Source: Amoebidium appalachense
Taxonomy: Eukaryota > Ichthyosporea
Length of the DNA stretch: 64,000 nt
Assembly (NCBI GenBank): GCA_963693365.1
Contig: CAVNZM010000001.1
Location: 13,640,001-13,704,000, forward strand
Direction: 5' to 3'
Below the pieces are notes generated by a model. The model did not search any database. It saw nothing but the letters and a program-made list of their open reading frames with translations, and was not told where the DNA came from. Numbering within the stretch: the stretch's first letter is position 1; the number at the start of each line of letters is the position of its first letter. Below, piece by piece: positions 1 to 30,085 of this stretch. Position numbers and translations under genes: made by a program.

Positions 1-9
1 AATGGGGTG

Positions 10-44
<35 letters not shown>

Positions 45-540
45 TTCCACAACCCTTTCCCAAATCCCCCTCCACACACGCAAACTAACCCTCAAACTCT
101 TTCCCCCCCCCCCCCCCCCCCCCCAAAGAAAGAAAAAGCATTTTGTGTTGTCTGTTGTGAATGTGAACTTATGCTATGAAGGGCATGCTACCTTCCCCCC
201 TCCCCTCCCCCCCTCCCCCCCCCCCACCCCCCCCCCACACACACACACGCACACATACACACACCACCCAGCCCCATCCCCCTCCTCATCTCTCCCCCTC
301 TCTCTCTATAGGCCGGTTATAACTTTCAACGCATCTTTCTACACTTCTTTCCTCTTGTCCCTCCCCTATACACAGAAGCCTACTCTACCCAATCAACGCA
401 CAATCAGGAACTACCAGCACTAAGGTGCATGCTTCATACGTGAAGCGTACACCCAATACACAAGGATACGCCAAAGAAATAGCAGTGATGTGTATGAACT
501 CAGTTTACACATGCACGCGCACAGGTGCGTGCGCGCGCAC

Positions 541-559
541 ACACACACAAACACACACA

Positions 560-633
<74 letters not shown>

Positions 634-688
634 GAGAGGGGGGGGGGGGAGAGATGAGAGAAGTTGGGGGGGGGAGGGAGGGGGGGGG

Positions 689-731
<43 letters not shown>

Positions 732-767
732 GAGATAAAAAAAGGGGGGGGGGGGGGGAGGGAGGGG

Positions 768-840
<73 letters not shown>

Positions 841-869
841 GAGAAGTGGGGGGCGGGAGGGTGGGGGGG

Positions 870-912
<43 letters not shown>

Positions 913-1000
913 GGGGGGGAGGGAGGAAAGGGGGGAAAGAGAGAGAGGAAGAGTGGGGAAAGAGAGTGTGTGTGTGAGAGCAGGCACAAAGTTGTCTTTT
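541..1000. repeat. (AC)n, then (AG)n blocks with poly-G
   Basis: Four (AG)n blocks separated by G runs in DNA upstream of the first clear MFS exon. Confidence 0.95.
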
Positions 1001-1078
1001 GCGTAAACCAAAACCTCCCTATTTGGAACGTAGGGAAATAGAATATGGTGACAGTCTGACCCTCAAATCCCAACACAG

Positions 1079-6086
<5,008 letters not shown>

Positions 6087-6986
6087 CATAAGTGCCTGTG
6101 CAATTGTAGTGTGTTCTGCCAACAATCACGTTTTGCGCTTGCAGGTGCCAGTGTGTGTGTGCTTGTTGAGAATAAGGATTAGGAGGACGGGATAAAACTG
6201 GAGAGGGGACAAGGCGGAGAGAGATTGGGGGGGGGGGGGAGGGGGGGGGGGGGGGGGGGAGGAGGGGGAGGGGGGCAGAGGTTCTAACTGGTGTATTGAA
6301 ATCTGCAGATAAGACAAAGTCGCACAACTACGAGTAGGGCGGAACACGTGCTCCGCAGGCAACATCATCTGATTGGTCAAGACCCAAAAGCAACCCAAAG
6401 CCAATGAGAGCGCTACGAGAGGATCTGCAGTTGTGTCCCTTCTGTGGGTGTTTTTTAATTTTATTTCATATATTTTTAAAAATTTAATGATTTAATGTTT
6501 ACCATGTTGACTGTGAAACCAACCTTCATGCGAGCGAAGGATGAATTCTGCCACTGTGAGGCTTTGGATTTCTATTTTCGGTGAGAGTTTTCGGTCATTA
6601 TATCAGGGTTACATTCGCATGGATATATATAGAAATATAGCGCCACCGCAAAACTGGAAAACCGATATCGAGAGGGGTAGCAAGAATAGATTATATATAA
6701 GCTGTCTGTTTTCCTTTTGTCTTTAATAATAATAGCGATTTTTGATGTAGAACAGTTATGCAAATGTGATATCGCGTTGGGTCATCAAGTTGAATAACTC
6801 CCCCACAAGTGTAGAAAGTGTATTATACAAATACATGGCCATAGAGTGTTGGTGTTTCACTAACACACAGTCCTCTCCGGATTTAAGTTTTTGGAATGAG
6901 ATATCGATCTTGGAGAAGTTCCAGCCAGTGGTAAATATATCAAAAAATTTCTTCTTCTTCTTCTTCTGCCTTTTTCTTCTTCTTCT

Positions 6987-7017
<31 letters not shown>

Positions 7018-9794
7018 GTTGTGGTTGTTGTTGTTGTTATTGTTGTTGTGTCCTACTGTCATGATTTGGGAGGTTTAGTGTGGTTCGGACAAGAAAATGT
7101 GGGTGCAATGATGACCAATGAAGCGCTTTGGTGATAAACCTATATATATACACTGGCAGGACAGTAAAAAAATAAAAGGTGAACTTGAAATAAACGAGGC
7201 CTTGTATAAATATCTTTCTGCCTGCACGGAGGCTCAGGAACACATGTACACGCACTGTCTCATATCATCAAAGGCCGGATGTGCGCGCACACACACACAC
7301 ACATACACGTCACACACACACACACACACACACACGTCACACACACATAAGCACATGCACGCACACACACACATGCAGACACACACACGTTGACCATGAC
7401 CACACACACAGACACAAACGTATGACACAAAAGCACGCACCCACACACACGCGCACACACATGTAACACACACACACCTACGCGCGCGCGCGCGCGTCAC
7501 ACACACATACATACATTCCTCCGTGTAATTGCCATGGCTATGGCCATATGCATGGAATTGAATCATATCTATTAGATCCTTGCGATCGAGGCATCGGGTC
7601 ATACAGAGATCGTCAGAGCGTCAACTGTCACGTGCACATGCGCGCTTTTCACTAGCACCCATCTAACTAGTCACTTTTAGGCGCCACCCTCGCGAGTTGG
7701 CTGTATACGTAGGCCCTACATAGGGCCCCTCGTTAACCGAGAGCGGAAAGTGACATATGCATATGCAACGTACGATGGCAATGCAAACAAACATCTCGAT
7801 TGCGATCGTCCGTTGTGTACGTACGCGTGGCCCACATGCAGACACCCCTAAACGCTAAAATCCTGGTTTATATGGTATACCTAGCCACGTAAAATACGAC
7901 GGTCCTATGGAAAAAGGCACACACACAAAACATACAACGCGGATAAGAACCGCTCTGCACACAACTTGAAGACACAAACACACATGTACATGTGCATATG
8001 CATGCCCACAACAAAGCTTTCCTTATACATAAATCTTTTCGAAAAGTGCCCCTGACTATTCGAAGTCAGCCAACGGGCAAATATATTATATTAAGTTACC
8101 AGCTTGCCCCTTACAACCGTTTATGCCTCTATAGAGGGTCAGCCAGGCTGGTTTGGCAAAGCACTGAGTTGGGAAATGAGCAATACACAAATTTCACACC
8201 CTGGCTAGTGTACACAAGGACGACGATTCGGTTGGCTGCCCACTTTTGCGCACAAGTGATTTCTGATTGGCTGTCAACAAAAAAGGCGGGAAACTCTTTT
8301 GGCGGCGGGCCCTAGCTAGCCTAGAAATGTACACTGTAAATCCTACCCATTAAACCTGCTGAACAGACTGTGTCATCAATACACTTGCCATGTAATAGTT
8401 TATTTATGAATAAATTAGATTAGAGGGGGGGAATTTTACAAATAGTCTATTTGTAGAACTCTCACTCTCAGACCGTTAGTTGAAGGCCGCAATAATTCGC
8501 ATAGCAAAACGCGCCTCTTCCCGGGCGAGCATCTTATAGTTTTCGTGGTTTATCAACATTCTAAAGCTTCCATTACAGCTGTGGAAAATAAGAAAGCCTC
8601 CACGGAGGCTCACACGAGGGCCAGTAGTAACACAGTTGATAACCAAACGACAATTTCACACCATGTGCAGAACGATCTAGAATCTACGACGCGGCTTTGG
8701 CACGACCAATCAGTAGCAGTCACCTTCCTGAACCGAACTTTTGATTGGTCGATTTGGTCCTGATGGAAGATTGAGCCAATGGCATTATCGTTTGGCTCAA
8801 AATCCAGATCAGATTCCTTTCTGAAGTTGTTGCCGGCTGTTACAACTTACAACGGGAACTCACGCCACGGCTCTGGTTTCTTAAATTCATTCACAAATAA
8901 AAAAGAGCAAAAATAAAAACAAATTATATGAAGGTTCAAGGTATACCACCTAAAGGAAGCATATTACACATATTCCGAGCTGCCCTCCGATGATTTCCCG
9001 CAGGAGACACGTGAGCGGTCGCCACTTGCAGCGGTCCAGCTCTTTGTTTTTCTTTTTACCGCGCTCGTAGGTAGATCTCGGCATGTTGCGAGTCGCAACC
9101 GTCGGACCCGACGGTTGCCCGCGGGTTACTTCATGCATGGACACACCGCCTTGTGTGTCATTTCACAGCTGAAGCAAACACGCATGCACGCTTTACCGGA
9201 ACAATTTCTTTGGCCCTAGTGAGAGACAACTCCTACTCTGCTAAGAACGCAATTCACACATGCACATTGTCAAGTCGCCAGTCAGATATCCATTATTACA
9301 CGCATGTTACCACTGCCGCCCATACCTGCACGTACGCGTAGTGGCACCATTTGCATAGAAACCTAACTACTCCCATCAACTCCCATCACATGACGCCCAC
9401 ATGTAAAAACAATCACAGCGCGCAACAGCTGTGTTTGTCCAAGCTTATTGACATAAGTGGTGCTGTTCTTGAATTACTAGTCAGCGCAATTTATCATACG
9501 TATGACGAGCATGTCACAGAGCACATGCAGGTGTTGTTGACCCAGTAAACACCTAACCATACACCCACTTATACATACCTACATTCCCCTCTTTTTTGAG
9601 GGGGCTTCCAATAACCGAAGGCATACAAATTGGGGATCAAAAACTACGCGAACCCCGTCACACTCACGCACACACCAACATGAATGTATGATACGGCCGC
9701 GGCGGGGACGTCCGCTTGCATGAACCGGAAAACAAACAAGTGAATTTACCGTTGAATAACAGAAAGCAGTCTTCACGCACCCCATATGCACATC
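6087..9794. other. Intergenic, no gene seen
   Basis: Holds a G-rich block (6226-6260), a (CTT)n-T33-(GTT)n block (6947-7055), an imperfect (CA)n with alternating CG (7281-7510), several CCAAT/ATTGG motifs and the 9095 palindrome. No credible exon found. Confidence 0.6.
9095..9118. repeat. Perfect 11-bp inverted repeat, 2-bp spacer
   Basis: GCAACCGTCGG and CCGACGGTTGC separated by AC. GC-rich in ordinary intergenic DNA, not part of a microsatellite. Could be an operator or a hairpin; no gene is close on either side. Confidence 0.7.
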
Positions 9795-9825
9795 AATGTA
9801 CAAAAACCCCACAAACACGTATAAA

Positions 9826-16060
<6,235 letters not shown>

Positions 16061-16348
16061 TCATGCCGCAATCGCCAAAGTCAACTCAAAGTCCATCCTC
16101 CTAAACGCAATGTAGGCCTCCTGCGCCGTGGGCCTGTCCTGGGGGGAAATTGCCAGAAGGCGGTAGATCATTTCCCGGTGTTTTGCTGGAATCTTCTGCC
16201 ATCGAACCTTCTCGTCTTCGCTGTGTGTCCCCTTCATGAACAGGGAGAACTCGGATGATCCCAGGTGCGCGGCGCCCCATGGAAAACGGCCAGTTATCAT
16301 CTGTGTGTGTGTGTGGGGGGGGGGGGGGGGGGGGGGGGGGAGGGGGGA

Positions 16349-16396
<48 letters not shown>

Positions 16397-16570
16397 GTGT
16401 GTGCGTGCACGCTTTTTTCCTTTTTTTCTTTGTTTTTCTTGGGGGGGCGGAGGGGGAGGGAGGGAGGGAGGGTTATAAGCGGACACTACACAGTATAACT
16501 ATGCCTTATAGTATACGTGTTCTATTCAAAGCACACCTTCAGCCCATACCAACACACATGCACACACACA

Positions 16571-16628
<58 letters not shown>

Positions 16629-16848
16629 GTGCCATACACATGCACATGCGCCGGCACCAAATGCTTCACGTAGGACATAACATCCCCTCCCTCTCCCTCA
16701 CAAAAAAAAAAAAAAAGAAGAAGAAGAAGAAGAAGAAGAAGAAGGAAAAACTGATTGAAATTAAAACGTCCCACACAGCATTGCCCACACAATATCATTT
16801 TACACAAACAGAGAGCAAGAAAACACAACTGTGGCGCCCACATACACA

Positions 16849-16890
<42 letters not shown>

Positions 16891-16933
16891 CCCCACACGA
16901 AAGCACACACACAAAGCATGCGCCTTGCGCGCG

Positions 16934-16976
<43 letters not shown>

Positions 16977-16991
16977 ACACACAAGCGCGCG

Positions 16992-17034
<43 letters not shown>

Positions 17035-17042
17035 GCACACAC

Positions 17043-17119
<77 letters not shown>

Positions 17120-17366
17120 CCCGAACATGCACATATAGGGACAGAGACATACTGCAAACACGCATATGCCGGCAGACCAAACATCGCATGCCTTCCAGTC
17201 GATTGACTTTCCGGCTGTGGACGGTTGGCCGTCGGCTGAAAAAAGCTCCGGGGCAAGGTAGGGGATAGTGCCTACGCTCTCGTGCATACCCCTGTGTGTA
17301 CGTGTGTGTACGTGTGTAGGTGTGTGTACGTGTACGTGTGTAGGTGTGTGTACGTGTGTGCGCGCG

Positions 17367-17464
<98 letters not shown>

Positions 17465-19323
17465 CGCGCGCGCATGTGTGCACATGAAAATACTTGCTTT
17501 CCGGTGGGAATTTACATTTCAATAGTAAATGGACTGCACCACAAACGGTAAAGCTATCTGCTGATAACATATATTGTTTTGTACGCTATAGACCCACATT
17601 TCTTCATGGGCACGCATGGAATAAAGGCAAAGTGTTTCAACGTCACATTCACTGGCTGCATCGGTGTGCCGAATCTACTTTTTATCCATATCCAATCACT
17701 CATGCCCCATAAATGACATACAAACATGCACGCTTACAACACAAGACGCTCATATACCCATGATAAACACAACACGCGACACACAAGCCCCCCTATGGGG
17801 CTGTGCGCCCACCCACACCCACACAGTTTGCATGTACACCCACCCACACAAACATGCGATCGTGCATTCACTCCCACACAAGCTACCACCCACACGCAAA
17901 AAAAATTGCAGCCACAAGTACGCCATGTGCGTGCACACAGTAGATAACCTACACACACTGACTCAAAACACCATACATATGCATAGAGCCACACAGCTAC
18001 AGCTATAGAGCCATATATGGAGCACAGTGCTATATACAGACAAGGGACTGGGGGTCTATTTTGCTCCCTCCACAAACGACATGCACCCACACGTAGGCCA
18101 CGGACATGGGAACGGGATTTGGGGAGGGACCGGGGGAGAGGAGCAAATATTCAGAGTAGGGAGGGAGGGGGGAGGGGGGGGGGGGGGGGGGGTGAACAAA
18201 GCAAGCGGAAGCACTCACGGGCGCGCATGTTTGCGAGTGAGTGTGTGTGTGTGTCTGTGTGTGTGTTGGGGGGGGGGGGGGGGGGGGGGAAGGTGGTGTG
18301 CATGTGTATGTGCGGAGCCTGGGGAGCGGCAGGGGCGGGGGGGAGGGGGGGGATAAATGTATGCGTGGCTGGAGGCAGAGTTAAACAAAGAACACGACCA
18401 AACCAAAACACCACCACACACCCCAGAAGAAGCGTTGAGGCGAGAGAAAATCAGGCGCAAAGGGGGGCGAGGGGGGGAAGAATTTCCACGCACCGAAGTT
18501 CATTCTCATTCAAATTCACGGCATATCCAAAATCACACAGCTTCAGCGAGTGCCTATTGCCCGTCAACATGAGATTTTCTGGCTTCACGTCCCTGTGAGC
18601 AATGTTCAACCCATGCACATGTGACAACGCCGAAAACAACTGCATGGAAAATCGGGTCGCCCGCTTCAAATCCAACCCGCTATCGGGGGGGATCGCATCC
18701 AAAAGATCACCCCCAGACATGAATGGTGTGATGAATTTCACGACATTTCCGCTGTCCACTACATCGAGTAAACACAGAACCCCGCTGTGGTGGCCCTGTG
18801 ATGCCTTCACATGTATCGCCGCCTCGCGCGCAATGGCACGCGCGTTCGTTGGCCGCTTAAATATTCTCTTTATCGCCACTCGCTGGTTTGTGAGCTTGTC
18901 AACCGCAACATCAACGGATGCAGTTGCGCCCTGTGCGTGGTTTATCTTCAATACCGCATACCGTTGGCTCGCCCGTGCTGCATGTTCTTGCGCGCGCACA
19001 GCAGCCTCGCTCTTCGAACCATTTTGACTACCCTTGCCGTCATTTTCGTTCACCTTTGAGGTTTTGGCGGCCAGCTTCGGGCAGGGTTGTTGCTCTTGAT
19101 TGGTGCCCAACGCATGTTCCTTCTCGGAAGTTGTCTGCTCGATGGAATCCCTCGGTTTCTTTTCAACTAGTGTGCTTACCAAACTACCTGCTGAACTGGG
19201 TGTTGCCTTCGCTATTGCCGAGTCCATCACCTGCCCCGTACCCAGGGAGGGAAGGAATGAGGGAGATTGGGTGGCCGGACTGTTGAACGACAACATGGTT
19301 TTCGACTCGACGCACACCTTCAT
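16061..19323 (-). CDS. Serine/threonine protein kinase (CAMK-like)
   Basis: Complete kinase of 402 residues from exons 19323-18494, 17291-17153 and 16300-16061, GT-AG, with phases 2 and 0 matching. Residues 1-115 are polar and probably disordered; the kinase domain fills the rest. Visible landmarks: VAIK lysine K152, helix-C glutamate E167, HRDVKPEN with catalytic D245 and N250, DFG at 264-266, then VGTIPYLAPELF (activation segment to APE) at the start of exon 2, DVWSAGI (helix F), and QDRPT near the C terminus. All catalytic residues are present, so it should phosphorylate Ser/Thr. The glycine loop (NHAQGATASV) keeps only one glycine, unusual for an active kinase. The HRDVKPEN and GTIPYLAPE patterns suggest the CAMK/CHK1-like group, but no regulatory domain is seen and the product ends soon after the domain. 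The acceptors of exons 2 and 3 are the last CAG of (CA)n arrays. The stop is TGA at 16061-16063. Confidence 0.88.
16557..17470. repeat. (CA)n, (GAA)n and (GT)n arrays in kinase introns
   Basis: CA 16557-16628, GAA 16716-16745, CA 16850-17117, GT 17368-17460. The minus-strand acceptor of exon 2 (17292-17293) lies just beyond GT-rich DNA. Confidence 0.95.
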
Positions 19324-25600
<6,277 letters not shown>

Positions 25601-25629
25601 TGGTCAACAAAATCATCCACCGCCCTGCA

Positions 25630-25636
25630 TATAAAA
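25630..25636 (+). promoter_or_regulatory. TATA box of the S1-like gene
   Basis: TATAAAA lies 107 nt before the ATG at 25743, preceded by ATTGG (CCAAT-box) motifs at about 25570 and 25596. Spacing fits a TATA promoter with a start near 25660 and a roughly 80-nt leader. Confidence 0.5.
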
Positions 25637-25742
25637 ACTTCACTTCCACCGTTTCGTATTACACAGGAACAGCACAGAAACACACAAGCGTCTTGCGCGG
25701 CAGCTCGCACACACGCACACACGTGCACACGAACATAGCACG

Positions 25743-26843
25743 ATGCGGTCGCTTGCTATTTTCGCCGCCGCCTTTCTGCTCGCCGCTGGCAGCAGCAGCG
25801 GTCTTGAGTCGGATAGCCCCCACGAACACCTCCCCCACCACCGCACCCGCAGGCTTATTGGTGGTCGGTCAATTTTTCGCCCTCGCCCTTGGATGGTTGC
25901 CCTAATTGATCCCAAGAACGACGCTTATGTTTGGTGTGGGGGGTTCCTAATCCACCCTCAGTGGCTCGTCACGGCTGCTAGTTGCGGGTACACTTATGAC
26001 CCAGTCGGTAATCTAGTGACTTACACGTCTTTCAAGGCTATGGTTGGTGGCGTGTACCTGCCAAACTCTGGGCTCGGTTCCGACACGCAGTATACCAACC
26101 GGACGGTGACGAAAGTCTACCCCCACCCCGATTTCAAGTACAACATGTGGATTAGTAACAAGATGTACGAGCCGAACAACGTTGCCCTATACCGGCTCGA
26201 TGCACCTGTCAACACAGGGGGCTCTCTCATGCGTCTAAACACTCTCCCCGTCCCAGCCCTGAGCAACAACGACAAGGCCAGCAAGACCGTTTTTGAACTG
26301 TTTGGGTGGGGTGCCATGTACAGGTTTTCGTCGGTCGACGACCAGGGCATGGAGTCAATCAATACACAGTACCCCCAACAGATGCGCCAAACACTACTCC
26401 CGCTCATGGCCAAGCCAGTGTGCGAGAAGATGTTGCAAGACGACCCCAAACACGGGCACGGGATGTTGTACTCGCAGTTTTGCGCCGGGGGTATGAACAA
26501 GCAAGGGTGTTACGACGACGTCGGGGGAGCTCTTTTCAACGAGGGGACGGACAGGAAGGGAGATAAGGTGGTAGATAGGCCGTGCGCCGCGGGTGTGTTT
26601 GCCGATGCCGACGATTGTCTTATTGGTGACAACCCTGTTCCTCGCCCGGGCATGTACACCGACCTGTCTTTCTACGTTCCTTGGATCAAGCAGACTATTG
26701 CGAGCGTGGATGGGGAGGCCGTTTCCATGGGGGTGGGCACGTGCACCATTGCTCTCAACAACAGCGGCTACAAGAAGAGGTACTGGCGCAACAAGACGAA
26801 ACCGATCGATGGGCCCGAGGCTACCCCCCTCCCCAAGTTGTGA
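25743..26843 (+). CDS. Secreted trypsin-fold (S1) pseudoprotease
   Basis: Intronless 366-residue member of the chymotrypsin S1 family that has lost its triad. Residues 1-20 form a signal peptide (hydrophobic, Ala-rich), and a short His-rich propeptide ends in RTRR before LIGG, matching the zymogen cleavage and new N-terminus of S1 proteases. The fold landmarks are clear: CGGFLIHPQWLVTAASC (CGG...TAAHC block), NNVALYRL (NDIALLRL block), FGWG, CYDDVGGALF (GDSGGPL block) and PGMYTDLSFYVPWI (C-terminal helix). Each catalytic residue is changed: His57 is S80, Asp102 is N146 and Ser195 is V260. Asp194, which pairs with the new N-terminus, is kept, so the fold can probably still be activated. It cannot cleave by the normal mechanism; binding, decoy or cofactor roles are known for other S1 homologues, and which applies here is unknown. 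Potential N-glycosylation sites occur at NRT, NNS and NKT. The frame is undamaged, arguing for a maintained function and not decay. Confidence 0.9.
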   Translation: MRSLAIFAAAFLLAAGSSSGLESDSPHEHLPHHRTRRLIGGRSIFRPRPWMVALIDPKNDAYVWCGGFLIHPQWLVTAASCGYTYDPVGNLVTYTSFKAMVGGVYLPNSGLGSDTQYTNRTVTKVYPHPDFKYNMWISNKMYEPNNVALYRLDAPVNTGGSLMRLNTLPVPALSNNDKASKTVFELFGWGAMYRFSSVDDQGMESINTQYPQQMRQTLLPLMAKPVCEKMLQDDPKHGHGMLYSQFCAGGMNKQGCYDDVGGALFNEGTDRKGDKVVDRPCAAGVFADADDCLIGDNPVPRPGMYTDLSFYVPWIKQTIASVDGEAVSMGVGTCTIALNNSGYKKRYWRNKTKPIDGPEATPLPKL

Positions 26844-27361
26844 ACGATAATGCGGATTCTCAGAGCGAAAAACGGCATTTTTATCGTAAAGTGGAAATTG
26901 CATGTGGAACGGCCGGCACCCAAAACAGTAACTACTAGTATACATAGCCGGTGTCGAAATTGCCCGCTCTTTAATGTAGATATTATGGAACTTCGTGTAG
27001 CGCTGACATATTCAACATTATGTTTAGGTCACGGTGTATAGATAAATTCTACGGGTATTGTGGAAAAAGGCATGATGTATATCTGGAACTTTAGCCCGCA
27101 CAAACAAAATGGTTATGGGAACTTGGGACTGTTATACAACTTATTATTTTCTCTTATTATGTCTCATGATCTATGGACTAATTCTGCTATGTACAAAGAT
27201 AACGAAGTTAATTTAAGAAAATATCTTCACTTGTGTATGTATAGACAAATTCTGTTGTGTACAAAGATAACTACAAGATAACGAATGGCGCCAACACACT
27301 TCACTACTAGTATAGTGTTAATGCCCTGTTCTCAACCTTGATGGTGTGCAACAGTTGATTA

Positions 27362-27367
27362 AATAAA
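27362..27367 (+). terminator. Candidate poly(A) signal (AATAAA)
   Basis: AATAAA in AT-rich DNA about 520 nt after the stop of the S1-like gene; a second AATAAA lies at 27545-27550. Either could serve. Confidence 0.3.
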
Positions 27368-27612
27368 CCAAAAGTTATTATCCACCTAACATGTTCAGTT
27401 TGTAGCAGGAAAAAAAAAAAATGCTGTGTACATAAAATGCCATCTGAATTACTGTAAAGCGCACCAGCGCATCAGAGATTTACAGCTACCGGCACCGGTT
27501 TCCAGCTATATCTCCATCTGCACCGGTCGGTTGTGTACATATCAAATAAAATGGCTCTATCAATAAAGCGAGTGTTTATTTCAAGCCTAATTACGGCACA
27601 TACGAGTGACGT

Positions 27613-27997
27613 TCACGGGAGAATGTGACCGAACAAGGTGTGCCAAAAAACCTGCCTCTTGAATGATTCTTTATGGTGAGTACAAAACCGCAACAAGATC
27701 TTCGAACGCAGGAGAGGGTGGGGGTATTGGATTAAATCCTGCAAGCCGGGTGTGGCGGGCACGCCTGGCTGGCACATGCATTCAAGTTGGCTGTAGTGTA
27801 CGTGTGCCCACTCGAACCTACCGGGAAAAAAATGGCACCGACATAGTCTATGTACATGTCTGCGCACCGCATGTCGACCATGCACCCCCCCCCCCCCCCC
27901 CCCCCCCCCCCTCCCCCCCTCCCCAGTGCTTTCTTTCCCCCCCCCCTCCCCCTCCCCCTACCTGGACTATGTAATATAGCCTCAAGCTTGCGGTTTA

Positions 27998-28040
<43 letters not shown>

Positions 28041-28174
28041 CCCCCCCCCCCCCTCCTCCCCCCTCCCCCTCCCCGCCTGAGGCCTTCTCCTCCCCCCCCC
28101 CCCCCCCCCCCCTCCTCTCCCCAAAAAAAGAAGAAAGAAAGAAAAACGAAAAACCACACACAAAAGTTTACTTA

Positions 28175-28226
<52 letters not shown>

Positions 28227-28436
28227 AGGGCCCAAAATAGGGTCAACAAGTACAACAATAAACAATGATTATGAGGCTTAACCTCATTGATACAGTATAA
28301 TGAACAACAATGTGCTGAGAAAAAAAGACTTCGGATAAGCCCATTATTTACCAGAAAACTTTGATGGCTCATCTTTCGAGCTCATTGATTGAGTGCACGC
28401 AAGAGCCTCTCCGAGTACATAAAGATCCGGAGTCGA

Positions 28437-28513
<77 letters not shown>

Positions 28514-28655
28514 ACACACACGCGCGCACACGGCCCCTTACAGACAGAAAGTCACCATCATATAGTGCAAGTCTCACTCCATTACGCGTGCGGCCGTAGT
28601 GAAACCGCAGGCCGCACCTAGCACTAAGTCTTGCCATATATGTATGGTCATCCAT
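27613..28655 (-). CDS. Weak candidate gene, unknown product
   Basis: Possible first exon 28655 to about 28543 begins MDDHTYMARLSARCG and ends YDGDFLS at a GTAAGG donor; two CCAAT motifs lie just upstream (about 28709 and 28740). A possible last exon, about 27834-27613, follows an acceptor-like CCCGGTAG. It reads FEWAHVHYSQLECMC, then a Pro/Leu stretch, and stops at TGA. A minus-strand AATAAA (27575-27580) lies about 33 nt beyond that stop. The interior is poly-C/poly-G and no middle exon with clean splice sites was found. The phases of the two segments do not join directly, so the model is incomplete. No family recognised. Confidence 0.25.
27883..28520. repeat. Serial poly-C blocks
   Basis: C-rich blocks with sparse T, the last being about 60 C at 28438-28499 followed by (CA)n. 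Confidence 0.95.
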
Positions 28656-29006
28656 AGCCTCATGTGGTATAGTGCGGGATTAGTCCAATAGTAATCCAGA
28701 CTAGTGAGCCAATAGGAATTGCTTTATTGTGGTAAGCGGCCAATGAGATTCATCCCTGTCTCCCGGGAATCATCATCATTGGAACTCCTCCCTGTGGGAG
28801 AAGTGTACCAAGAGACACACGCGTACGGCTGACAGGCTCAGTTGTACGTTAAGCCAGAGCTATCTCACTCCGCTATGCCCCTCTGTGAGTACCACGTTTC
28901 AGTTCTTCCCCCCCCCCCCCCCCCCCCCCCCTCCCTCCACTTCCACCACCACCACCTACCACGTGCACCCATCCACCCACCCGCCCCACCCACCCACACA
29001 CACATC

Positions 29007-29043
<37 letters not shown>

Positions 29044-29668
29044 CCCCTCCCCCCCACACACACACACAGTGTCACACACACCCGCACACACACACACACA
29101 CGGGAGCAAAATCAACGCACAGCAAAAAGGATCCAGAGATCTGAAGGCCCTTCAAAAAACACAAACCATCGGGTACTGATTCAGAATTCGTTGATATGAA
29201 AGTTTATCTCATTCTGACTGATGCTTGTTGCGTTAACAATGTGCAAGAACTACGTAGATCAAAGTTTGTAAATTCAATACATTGTTGATCAACGGTTAAA
29301 CCATTACACCATCTCAAGGAATGCATACACAATTATTATTACCAATGATTCGACCGGGTACAAAGGCCTACATATATCAACCACAGTGTGAGTTTATGAG
29401 CAACATAATGAAACAGTACATACTTTGAAGGCTATCATAATTAGTACGGGCTTACAGAAGAATAAAGAAAAACGAGGTTACATCTACGCGTATATCAGTC
29501 AACATATAATACAGACAAACATACATGTATATTCTCTTGATTATTGTTATATTGTTGTCCTTCCTCCGTTCTCCTCCCTCCCAATGGGGTACAACATACA
29601 CTGGGCCTCCTGCAGCTGAAAACTGAACGTTCATCATTGATGTGTGCCTGTGTGTTTGTGTGTGCTTG

Positions 29669-29729
<61 letters not shown>

Positions 29730-30085
29730 CACATATCTTTCCATGCAGCACACATGCATACATGCAAATACGGGGCCCTATGTGGGTCATACATAATCAT
29801 GCGGGCTAACCCAACCATGCACCAAACACCACCATAATTCACTCTCATACGTATGGGCTGAGAACACACAATCAGGACCGACTACCCCCCCCCCCAAAAA
29901 AAATACACACACACACACACACGGACACAGACACACACACACACACACCACCACCACCACTACCACACACAGACACAGCCACACACCACGTCCATCACCC
30001 ATCCCCCAACCTCCTACCCGGTTTCCCCTTTCGGGTCGTTTCGCTTGCCTGCTCTTGTGCGCGATCTACTCCCAAGTACCACACT

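Noticed and set aside
312-424. Open segment AGYNFQRIFLHFF... as an upstream MFS exon
   Set aside because: It has plausible AG and GT edges, but its phase (ends phase 2) does not join exon 1079 (needs phase 0). Kept only as a possibility pending a linking exon.
425-1006. Long Arg-Glu / Ser-Leu reading frames on both strands
   Set aside because: Translations of (AG)n/(CT)n; the same explanation applies to His-Thr, Cys-Val, Pro and Gly frames elsewhere (for example 13022-13543, 16517-17485, 59663-60360).
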